A stretch of DNA of 64,000 nucleotides from Bythopirellula sp041737835 (lineage in GTDB: Bacteria > Planctomycetota > Planctomycetia > Pirellulales > Lacipirellulaceae), in NCBI GenBank assembly GCA_041737835.1, contig JBGSQY010000040.1, one strand, 5' to 3'. Each line of letters starts with the position of its first letter. Position 1 is the stretch's first letter. Both the position numbers and the translations under genes were made by a program. Below are positions 33,867-41,060 of the stretch, one piece after another. Below the pieces are notes generated by a model that was not told the DNA's origin, searched no databases, and saw nothing but the letters and a program-made list of their open reading frames with translations.

Positions 33867-34889
33867 TTATCCAAGTGGTCTGCGAACGGCGCCGTTGGCG
33901 GAGAATTCTAGCGGATCGAGTCGAAATTGTGGCGTCAATCGATTGCCCGCCGCGTTTTCGAGCAGCGCTGCGGCGAGATTGTCGTGCGTCATCGCACGCA
34001 AACCGACATACGAAGTCGTCAGCCGGGGATTCACTTCGATCACCACATCCTGGCTGCCATCTTCCGCTTCACCGAGAATAAGATCAACTCCCACGTAGCC
34101 CAACGCGCCCGGAATGGCTACCAATGCGCGATCGGCGAGCTTCGCGGCACGTTCGGCAAGGTCTGTTTCCCACAGTAGCGAACCGCCGAGATAACCGAAG
34201 CGGCCATCGTCGGTGAGATGCTGCCGACATGCCGGCAAGAGTAATCGATGCTCGGAGCTACACAAAAATGCCACGCTGGCCGCGATGCCGGGGATAAACT
34301 GTTCCAGCCTACGCGGCCAGGGATACGGCGGCGGCTCGTCGAAGCGGCTCGTCACCTGAAACGTATGTTGCGAACCAGCACCGTCGAGCGGTTTCAAGAC
34401 GCCCGGGTATTGAAAATCGAACGGCAGCTTTTCGACGTCGGCGTCGAGCAGAATGGCCGGGGGAACCGGCACGCCGGCCGTTGCTAAGGCTTCGGCGGTT
34501 AAGTGCTTGTTCGACGCGATGCGAATGAACTCATCGGACGCGGCCACCAGCTTAGCGTTGACATCGCGCGCGGTGCGGATTGTGTCCGCGAGAATGCCGT
34601 CGAATTCCGGCGCGATCACGATCGTATGATCCGCTTTGGCCGCCAGTCGTGAAAACTCTTCGAGATGATGTTCGCAGGAGTGAACGTCGACAATCTGGCA
34701 GCGATGCAGTGAGAGCGGATCGAGCCGGGCATCGCGAAGAATGGTTACGCGCGTCTCGGGGATCGTGGCAAAATCGCTGGCGAGCGCCGTGAGCATCGCC
34801 TCCCCTTCGATGAGCAGCGTTTCGGGCAGCGGGCTCGGTTCTTCAACAAGCCCCCCGCCGGTGATCCACTCGTAGAGGAAGATGTGCAT
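33867..34889 (-). CDS. mfnD: ATP-grasp ligase, MfnD-like
   Basis: A 340-residue ATP-grasp protein from ATG 34889 (a longer frame reaches 34922). It begins MHIFLYEWITGGGLVEE, has the LKPLDGAGSQHTFQV lysine-phosphate loop and ends with the metal site VVIEVNPRLTTSYVGLR. MfnD of methanogens is an ATP-grasp ligase that attaches glutamate to tyramine; bacterial counterparts occur in methylofuran clusters. It would act early, supplying gamma-glutamyltyramine for the MfnF-like enzyme next door. No tyrosine decarboxylase (MfnA) is in the window. First gene of the three-gene operon. Confidence 0.8.
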   Translation of the reverse strand: MHIFLYEWITGGGLVEEPSPLPETLLIEGEAMLTALASDFATIPETRVTILRDARLDPLSLHRCQIVDVHSCEHHLEEFSRLAAKADHTIVIAPEFDGILADTIRTARDVNAKLVAASDEFIRIASNKHLTAEALATAGVPVPPAILLDADVEKLPFDFQYPGVLKPLDGAGSQHTFQVTSRFDEPPPYPWPRRLEQFIPGIAASVAFLCSSEHRLLLPACRQHLTDDGRFGYLGGSLLWETDLAERAAKLADRALVAIPGALGYVGVDLILGEAEDGSQDVVIEVNPRLTTSYVGLRAMTHDNLAAALLENAAGNRLTPQFRLDPLEFSANGAVRRPLG

Positions 34890-34894
34890 GACGG

Positions 34895-34985
34895 GAGTCG
34901 AGAGCTGAGTGCTAAGAGACAAGAGCCAGATGAACTAGCAATCAATGCGTCAAGCTTCTGGCTCTCGACTCTTGACTCTCTGCTC
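34895..34985. repeat. Inverted repeat, GAGTCGAGAGC family, copy 2
   Basis: Left arm GAGTCGAGAGCTGAGTGC with AAGAGCCAGA; right arm TTCTGGCTCTCGACTCTTGA. Related to 27967-28034. It separates the DUF59 gene at the end of the SUF operon from the methanofuran operon. Confidence 0.6.
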
Positions 34986-34989
34986 AGGA

Positions 34990-35307
34990 CTAAAAAATTC
35001 CCAGCTGATCGCGGGCGTCGTCGGTCATGCGGTCGGGGGTCCAGGGTGGCTCCATCACGAGCCGCACGTCGACTTCGTTCACCCCTTCAATGCGACTGAC
35101 GAAATCCTTGGACTGGCCGAGCAACTGCGGGCCCGCGGGGCAGGCGGGGCTGGTCATTGTCATGTTGATCGCGACGTTGGATTTGCCTTCGTCGGTCTCG
35201 TCGACTTTGATCTCATAGATCAGGCCAAGATCGACAATATTGACGAACAACTCGGGGTCGATCACCTTTTTGAGTTCTTCACGAACGGCGTCTTCGGCAA
35301 TGGGCAT
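34990..35307 (-). CDS. DUF59 (MIP18/SufT-like) iron-sulfur assembly protein
   Basis: A 105-residue protein from ATG 35307. It has the family pattern VIDPELFVNIVDLGLIYEI, the cysteine motif MTSPACPAG, and MEPPWTPDRMTDDAR. SufT-like proteins help mature iron-sulfur proteins. It is the last gene of the SUF operon here, 24 bases after the Rieske gene, which supports a role in cluster transfer. A start at 35319 would add four residues; the ATG used follows homologs. Confidence 0.9.
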   Translation of the reverse strand: MPIAEDAVREELKKVIDPELFVNIVDLGLIYEIKVDETDEGKSNVAINMTMTSPACPAGPQLLGQSKDFVSRIEGVNEVDVRLVMEPPWTPDRMTDDARDQLGIF

Positions 35308-35331
35308 GATGCACCTCACGAAATTTGGTGG

Positions 35332-35655
35332 TTATGCTTGGTTAAGTCGCACGAAGATTTGATCCCCTTCGACCTTCACTTCATGAGCTATTGTAGGCTT
35401 CGTCGCGGGCATCGTCACGGCGGCGCCGGTTTTGATGTCGAACTTCGCACCGTGGCGGGGACAGGCGATTGTGCCTGCTTTCGGATCGAGCGGACCATCC
35501 GAGAGCGGGCCACCGTCGTGAGTGCAAACGTCGTCGAGGGCATAGAAATGTCCCGCCGCGTGGATTAGCACGACCAAGCGATCTTCGACCTCGACAAGCA
35601 TCGAGCCCGGGTCCGACACTTCCGAAACTTTGGCAACTGGAAGGAAATCGCTCAT
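35332..35655 (-). CDS. Rieske [2Fe-2S] ferredoxin-like protein
   Basis: A 107-residue soluble single-domain Rieske protein. The cluster ligands are in VCTHDGGPL (Cys, His) and ACPRHGAKFD (Cys, His), the bacterial Rieske-ferredoxin pattern. Such proteins feed electrons to oxygenases, but a stand-alone copy between sufD and a DUF59 gene suggests a SUF-linked electron or cluster carrier. Its ATG overlaps the sufD stop by 4 bases. There is no signal peptide. Confidence 0.92.
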   Translation of the reverse strand: MSDFLPVAKVSEVSDPGSMLVEVEDRLVVLIHAAGHFYALDDVCTHDGGPLSDGPLDPKAGTIACPRHGAKFDIKTGAAVTMPATKPTIAHEVKVEGDQIFVRLNQA

Positions 35656-36968
35656 TCGCCGATGTCCCGTACGCGGCGACCGATGGCTTCGCCCAGGGCT
35701 TCGCGGACGCTTTCAATCGTGATGCGGTCGAACACCTGTTGGAAGAAGCCTTCGACGATCATGCGGACGGCTTCCTTGCGAGTGTAGCCACGGGTCATGG
35801 CGTAGAACAATTGCTGATCGTCGACACGACCACTGGTGCTTCCGTGGGTGCAGCGCACGTCATCGGCTTCAATTTCCAAACCAGGAATCGAATCGGCCCG
35901 GGCATCGCGCGACAACATGAGATTGTCGTTGCGCTGATAAGCGTCGGTGCGCTGAGCCCCTTCGTCGACTTTGATCATGCCGCGCCAAACGGTGCGGGAC
36001 TTATCCTGCAACGCGGCTTTATAGAGCAAATCGCTGCGACAGTAGGCGGCTTTGTGATGTTGGTGGGTGTTGTAGCAAAGATGCTGCTTGCCCTGAGTGA
36101 ACATCACGCCATTGACTTGGGCTTCGGCATCTTGGCCTGTGAGGGCCACGTGTTGATTCACTTTGGCGAGCCGGCTGCCGAGGGCACCGATGGTCCATTG
36201 CAATCCGGCCTTCTCCCCGACGTGGCCCATTTGGTGGGCAAAGTGCCACACGCCAGTGCCCCAATTTTGCAAGTTCACATAACGCAGGCGGGCTTCGCGT
36301 TCGAGGATTAGCTCAATCGATCCGCAATGCAGGCCTTCGCCTTCGTGTTCGGTGCTGGCCGTTTCGGATAATAAGGTCGCTTCCGCTCCGTCCTGCAAAA
36401 TGACGAGCGTCTTGCCGAGATCGACGCCGCCCGAATTCATAATCGAGAGCGAGTGCAGCGGCTCGGAGATTTGCACGTTTTTCGGAACGAACAGCACCGT
36501 GCCCCCGCTCCACAGTGCCGCATTGAGCGCTGAGAATTTGTCTTTGTTCGGATTCACCAACTGGCGTTCGATATAAGGCCGCAGCAAATCGCCATGCTCG
36601 GCAATGAGTGTATCAAGGCTGCCGAAGATCACGCCCTTCTTGGCCCATTTCTCCGAGAGCTCGCCTTCCTGGTTGCGGCTATCGAGCGAAATGGTTTGAC
36701 CAGCGAGTTGCACGCCTTCCGCGAGCAAACCGGTTGGCTTGTGCGCGGGCATCTCAATTTCGGCAAACGGCGTGAAGCGATCAAATTTGAACAGCCGGAT
36801 GTCGGTCCGCATCCATTCTTCGTCGCGATTGCTGGGCATCGCCAAGCTTTGGAATTGTTTCCAAGCGGCCACGCGGCGATCAGTAAGCCAGCCAGGCTCG
36901 TCGCGCGTGGCGAGGAACGAATCGAATACTTCTTGCGAAAAGCCAGTTGCCTGCAAAGTCACGCTCAT
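35652..36968 (-). CDS. sufD: Fe-S assembly protein SufD
   Basis: A 438-residue scaffold protein from ATG 36968. It has the right-handed beta-helix core and the C-terminal helical part with DVRCTHGSTSGRVDDQQLFY, the histidine-bearing SufD motif, then MTRGYTRKEAVRMIV. With SufB and SufC it forms the SufBC2D complex that builds Fe-S clusters. The first three codons of the longer frame (from TTG 36977) are ignored. It overlaps the Rieske gene downstream and is 55 bases after sufB. Confidence 0.95.
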   Translation of the reverse strand: MSVTLQATGFSQEVFDSFLATRDEPGWLTDRRVAAWKQFQSLAMPSNRDEEWMRTDIRLFKFDRFTPFAEIEMPAHKPTGLLAEGVQLAGQTISLDSRNQEGELSEKWAKKGVIFGSLDTLIAEHGDLLRPYIERQLVNPNKDKFSALNAALWSGGTVLFVPKNVQISEPLHSLSIMNSGGVDLGKTLVILQDGAEATLLSETASTEHEGEGLHCGSIELILEREARLRYVNLQNWGTGVWHFAHQMGHVGEKAGLQWTIGALGSRLAKVNQHVALTGQDAEAQVNGVMFTQGKQHLCYNTHQHHKAAYCRSDLLYKAALQDKSRTVWRGMIKVDEGAQRTDAYQRNDNLMLSRDARADSIPGLEIEADDVRCTHGSTSGRVDDQQLFYAMTRGYTRKEAVRMIVEGFFQQVFDRITIESVREALGEAIGRRVRDIGE

Positions 36969-37023
36969 AGAACTCAATCAAAAATTCAAAAAATTACTTG
37001 TAACGAAAGGAACGGAAGCGGGC

Positions 37024-38430
37024 TTAACCCACGCTTCCTTCCATCTGCAGCTCGATCAACCGGTTCATCTCGACCGCATATTCCATCGGCAGTTCTTTGA
37101 TCAACGGTTCGATAAAGCCGCTGACGATCATCGAGCTCGCTTCGGCTTCGGTCAGGCCGCGGCTCATCAAGTAAAAGAGCTGCTCTTCGCCGATGCGAGA
37201 GACGCTGGCTTCGTGCTCGATTTGCACGTCTTGCTCTTCGACTTCGATGTAGGGATAGGTATCGCTACGGCTGTCGGAATCGAGAATCAATGCGTCGCAA
37301 ACGACGTTGCTCTTGCAGTCGGTCGCACCTTCTTCGACTTTGCACAAGCCGCGGTAGCTACTGCGGCCGCCGTTCTTACTGATGCTCTTGGAAATGATGC
37401 GGCTCTTGGTGTGCGGGGCACAGTGAACCACCTTCGCACCGGCGTCTTGATGCTGACCCTTCGACGAAAAAGCAATCGACAGGATCTCGCCACGGGCGCC
37501 CGGTTCCATCATGTAGACGGCCGGGTACTTCATCGTGAGCCGACTGCCGAGGTTGCCGTCGATCCACTCCATCAACGAATCTTGGTAAGCCACGGCTCGC
37601 TTGGTCACGAGGTTGTAAATGTTGTTGGCCCAGTTTTGAATCGTCGTGTAACGGCAACGGCCATTCTTCTTGACGATCACTTCCACCACGGCCGAGTGCA
37701 AACTCTCGGTGGTATACATGGGGGCGGTGCAACCTTCGACGTAGTGAACCGAAGCCCCTTCGTCGACGATAATCAGCGTCCGCTCAAACTGCCCCATCTG
37801 TTCGGCATTGATGCGGAAGTAGGCTTGCAGCGGAAACTCGATCTTCACGCCGGGGGGCACGTAAATAAATGACCCACCCGACCACACTGCGGAATTCAAC
37901 GCGGCAAACTTGTTGTCCGACGGCGGAATGATCGTGCCGAAATACTCGCGGAGCAATTCGGGATGTTCCCGCACGGCGGTATCGGTGTCGGTGAAGATCA
38001 CACCCTTGTTGCCAAGGTCTTCTTGCAGCGAGCCGTAGACGACTTCGCTCTCGAATTGCGCCTTCACGCCAGCCAGGTACTTCTTTTCCGCTTCAGGGAT
38101 ACCAAGCTTATCAAAAGTGTCTTTGATATCCTGAGGCACATCATCCCACGACTTGCCCTGCTCGTTGGTGGGCTTCAGGTAGTAGAAGATGTCCTGGAAA
38201 TCGATCCCGATATCGCCACCCCACTGGGGCATCGGCTTCGACTCGAAAATCTTGAGCGATTCAAGACGGAAGTCCCGCATCCAGGCGGGTTCTTTCTTCA
38301 TGTCGGAGATTTGCTCGACGATCTCGGCGCTCAAGCCACGCTTGGCCTTGAACACGTCGTGCGACGGCGTGATGAAATCGTACTTATTGATTTCACCGAT
38401 GGTGGGTTCTTGCAGAATATCGGAAGCCAT
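37024..38430 (-). CDS. sufB: Fe-S assembly protein SufB
   Basis: A 468-residue scaffold subunit, full length. It contains GVIFTDTDTAVREHPELLREYFG, FAALNSAVWSGGSFIYVPPG, VHYVEGCTAPMYTTESLHSA and the C-terminal EHEASVSRIGEEQLFYL, all standard SufB segments; the cysteine in EGCTAP lies where nascent clusters are handled. It follows sufC and precedes sufD in the usual CBD order. An imperfect ribosome site precedes ATG. Confidence 0.96.
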   Translation of the reverse strand: MASDILQEPTIGEINKYDFITPSHDVFKAKRGLSAEIVEQISDMKKEPAWMRDFRLESLKIFESKPMPQWGGDIGIDFQDIFYYLKPTNEQGKSWDDVPQDIKDTFDKLGIPEAEKKYLAGVKAQFESEVVYGSLQEDLGNKGVIFTDTDTAVREHPELLREYFGTIIPPSDNKFAALNSAVWSGGSFIYVPPGVKIEFPLQAYFRINAEQMGQFERTLIIVDEGASVHYVEGCTAPMYTTESLHSAVVEVIVKKNGRCRYTTIQNWANNIYNLVTKRAVAYQDSLMEWIDGNLGSRLTMKYPAVYMMEPGARGEILSIAFSSKGQHQDAGAKVVHCAPHTKSRIISKSISKNGGRSSYRGLCKVEEGATDCKSNVVCDALILDSDSRSDTYPYIEVEEQDVQIEHEASVSRIGEEQLFYLMSRGLTEAEASSMIVSGFIEPLIKELPMEYAVEMNRLIELQMEGSVG

Positions 38431-38508
38431 AATATTAATCCCCTCTCAAACGAGGCGGGTGGGTGTCTTCATGATTCCCGAAAATACGGGAATGACAGTA
38501 ATGTGTTA

Positions 38509-39339
38509 CTAAACAGCAGCTTCGGCGGTGGCCATTTCGCGCTCTTGGGCAGCTGCTTCGGGATAGCTCGCCCGCACGCGGTCGTAGCCATCAGTGAATA
38601 ACTCGTGAGCCAATTCGACGCCGCCGGTTTCGACGATCTTGCCGCCGAGCATCACGTGGGTGAAGTCCGGCGTGTTTTGGTCAAGTAGCTTGTCGTGGTG
38701 GGTAATAATCAGGATGCCCATGGCGGCGCTGTCGGCCGTCTCTTTGCCGATTTGCGCGATGCTCTGGCTGGCCAACTTAACGGCATCAACGTCGAGACCG
38801 CTATCGGTTTCGTCGAGGATCGCGAACTTGGGCCGCAACATAGCCATCTGCAGGATTTCGGCCCGCTTCATTTCGCCGCCCGAGAAACCATCGTTCACAT
38901 AACGGCGGGCAAACTCGACGTCCATCCGCAAGTGTTCCATCTTCTCGGTCAATTCCTTGCGAAACTGCCGCATGGGAATCAGCTCTTCGCCTTCCTTACG
39001 CGCCGGGTTGCGAACATTGGTCGTCGCATGGCGGAGGAAGTCGGCCATCTTCACGCCGGGAATCGCCATCGGCCGTTGAAACGCCATGAAAATCCCCGCG
39101 CGGGCCCGCTCCGTGGCGTCCCACTCGGAGATGTCTTCGCCGTTGAGCTCGATCGTGCCTTCGGTGACTTCGTAGTTAGGATGTCCCATGATGACGTTGC
39201 CCAGCGTGCTCTTGCCAGAACCGTTGGGACCCATGAGGGCATGAGTTTCGCCACGGTTGATCGTAAGATTCACGCCGCGCAAGATTGGCTTGCCTTCGAC
39301 GGAGACATGGAGATTCGTAATTTTCAGCGTTTCAGTCAT
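38509..39339 (-). CDS. sufC: Fe-S assembly ATPase SufC
   Basis: A 276-residue ABC-type ATPase. Walker A GPNGSGKST, the SufC signature NDGFSGGEMKR, Walker B FAILDETDSGLDVDA and the switch region IITHHDKLL are present. Family members are about 250 residues; this one has a C-terminal extension of about 20 Ala/Glu-rich residues (AAAQEREMATAEAAV). It drives conformational change in SufBC2D. Confidence 0.96.
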   Translation of the reverse strand: MTETLKITNLHVSVEGKPILRGVNLTINRGETHALMGPNGSGKSTLGNVIMGHPNYEVTEGTIELNGEDISEWDATERARAGIFMAFQRPMAIPGVKMADFLRHATTNVRNPARKEGEELIPMRQFRKELTEKMEHLRMDVEFARRYVNDGFSGGEMKRAEILQMAMLRPKFAILDETDSGLDVDAVKLASQSIAQIGKETADSAAMGILIITHHDKLLDQNTPDFTHVMLGGKIVETGGVELAHELFTDGYDRVRASYPEAAAQEREMATAEAAV

Positions 39340-39374
39340 TGATCTGTCAGTTGTTCTTTGTCAGTTGTCAGTTG

Positions 39375-39402
39375 CAATAGCCGCGAGCTGACAGCTCGCA
39401 GG
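39375..39402. repeat. AATAGCCGCGA...TCGCAGG hairpin repeat, copy 2
   Basis: CAATAGCCGCGAGCTGACAG then CTCGCAGG, with a 7-base stem GCGAGCT/AGCTCGC. It lies between nuoB and sufC and matches the copy at 28549-28576. Confidence 0.5.
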
Positions 39403-39424
39403 TCTTCTTATTTAATCAGAGTAA

Positions 39425-40045
39425 TTAACCAGTGATTTTTTGGTGATCGTACACAGGGTCGATCTCGACCGCAGAGGCAACATAGCCACTGTGGTGAGGC
39501 ATCGGAAGTTCGTCTTCGAGCTTACGACCGAGCAAACCTGGGCCCGCGGTGCCGGCGGCTTTGCCGATGCGGTGGCCTTTGATCTTGTCTTGGATACGCA
39601 TGAGTCCTTCGAGCAAGGCTTCAGGACGCGGTGGGCAGCCGGGAACGTACACGTCGACCGGAACAACCAAATCGACACCCTTCACCACGTGGTAGCCATA
39701 CTTAAAGTAAGGGCCGCCACCGACGGTGCAGGCCCCCATGGCGATCACGAACTTCGGATCGGGCATGAGGTTGTAAAGTCGACGCACGCGGCTGGCCATT
39801 TTGTAGGTCACCGTGCCGGCCACGATCATCAGGTCGGCCTGGCGAGGAGTCGCGCGAAACGCCCCCGCGCCGAAGCGATCCATGTCGTAGCGGCTAGCGC
39901 CCGCGGCCATCATCTCGATGGCACAACAAGCGAGACCAAACGTCATCGGCCAAATACTCGACTGCCGAGCCCAGTTAATGGCTTGCTCGACCGTCGTGGT
40001 GATGACGTTCTCTTCAAAGCGACCTTCAATCCATGGCTGGCTCAT
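39425..40045 (-). CDS. nuoB: NADH-quinone oxidoreductase subunit B (isolated copy)
   Basis: NuoB carries the terminal [4Fe-4S] cluster N2 of complex I. The ligands are present: GLACCAIEM (paired Cys), GACTVGGGPY and VPGCPPRPEALL. It has 206 residues, with an ordinary N-terminus starting the fold at ITTTVEQAINWARQSSIWP. No other nuo gene is near; it lies between sufR and sufC, on the same strand. It may be part of complex I encoded elsewhere, co-expressed with the cluster machinery. The C-terminal 45 residues are more divergent. Confidence 0.92.
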   Translation of the reverse strand: MSQPWIEGRFEENVITTTVEQAINWARQSSIWPMTFGLACCAIEMMAAGASRYDMDRFGAGAFRATPRQADLMIVAGTVTYKMASRVRRLYNLMPDPKFVIAMGACTVGGGPYFKYGYHVVKGVDLVVPVDVYVPGCPPRPEALLEGLMRIQDKIKGHRIGKAAGTAGPGLLGRKLEDELPMPHHSGYVASAVEIDPVYDHQKITG

Positions 40046-40183
40046 AACAATCTTCCAATTTCCAAGGGTTTCTCTCGACTGATTTGTTCGCGCTGCGGTC
40101 CCTTCCAGGAACCGCTCGAATCGGTCAAGAGTAACACGTGATTCCTAGTGTTGCTAGGTTCTCCAGGCTGTGAGCTACCGCGA

Positions 40184-40852
40184 CTAAACCGAGGCAGCCA
40201 CATGAGGGTTCATATCAAACGTACAATGGGTCGACCCGTCCAAGCGGCAGTCGCTCAGGCGGAGGCCACTCCCCAGAATTTCGGCAAACAGCATCTTTTC
40301 CATCGAACAGATGCTGCGATCCTGCTCGGCTAAGCTCGGGTAAGGGCAGGCCAGGGCCTTGAGCACCGGCAGTTGCCCTTCGACGGGCTTGATTACTTCA
40401 AACGGAATGTCGCGACCTCGCATCAGCTCGACCAACGATTCCATCCGATCGTTGACCGACTCGCCCTTGATTTGATCGCGGTACAGTTCGGCCAAACGAA
40501 CAACAATGCGTTTGAGCAAACCATAACGGACATCAGGGTCCTTCACGGCCCGAATTTCGGTCCACAAAACCCCTACCAAATCTTCATAGTTCGTGCCGCT
40601 CGATCGCACTCCTGCTGTGGAGAGCGAGTAGCGGTGTGTAGGGCGCCCGCGTCCGGCGGCCTCGGAATCGCGAACGATCAGACCCTGATCCATCAAACGA
40701 GTCAGGCGTTGGCGAATGGCCGTGGCGGTCACGCCAGCGTAGTCGACCAAGTCTTGGACCGTGGCAGCACCCTGGCGGCGCAGGTATTCGACCACCGCGC
40801 GGTCGCCAACGGCATGTTCTTCGTCGGAAAATTGATGGTGAGGCACAGACAT
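40184..40852 (-). CDS. sufR: SufR-type transcriptional regulator
   Basis: A 222-residue helix-turn-helix protein. The N-terminal winged helix includes TVQDLVDYAGVTATAIRQRL then GRGRPTHRYSL, the GRPxxxY wing of the SufR group. The C-terminal domain has four cysteines (CPYPSLAEQDRSIC, then CRLDGSTHC) that could hold a [4Fe-4S] sensor; spacing after the second Cys differs from what I recall for cyanobacterial SufR. It is first in the suf gene series on the same strand, fitting autoregulation of the operon. Apo-protein would relieve repression when clusters are short. Confidence 0.87.
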   Translation of the reverse strand: MSVPHHQFSDEEHAVGDRAVVEYLRRQGAATVQDLVDYAGVTATAIRQRLTRLMDQGLIVRDSEAAGRGRPTHRYSLSTAGVRSSGTNYEDLVGVLWTEIRAVKDPDVRYGLLKRIVVRLAELYRDQIKGESVNDRMESLVELMRGRDIPFEVIKPVEGQLPVLKALACPYPSLAEQDRSICSMEKMLFAEILGSGLRLSDCRLDGSTHCTFDMNPHVAASV

Positions 40853-40879
40853 AAGTCGTTACCCTGAAAAAGCTTGGCT

Positions 40880-40922
40880 ACTACTTCCTTAGTTATCTTA
40901 CCGAATCGGCTATTTTTGACAA
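40880..40922 (-). promoter_or_regulatory. Candidate sufR promoter and operator
   Basis: On the minus strand TTGTCA, a 16-base spacer and TAAGAT resemble -35 and -10 boxes. Directly after comes ACTAAGGAAGTAGT (40880-40893), a 4-6-4 palindrome at the expected start point, with the same geometry as the CAAC-N6-GTTG SufR sites of cyanobacteria. Confidence 0.4.
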
Positions 40923-41060
40923 TGGTTGGTTTGAAAAATAAGTGACAAATCGTAAAGTGTTGACCCAGAACAGTTTATTAGCTAGAAGTAGCAGGGAATT
41001 CAAAGCAGTAGCTAGCACGCGAATCTCCACCAACAAACTTCCCATTTGGGAGCGGATAGT

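Noticed and set aside
35469..36311. Plus-strand frame of 280 codons across sufD and the Rieske gene
   Set aside because: Antisense to two well-supported SUF genes.
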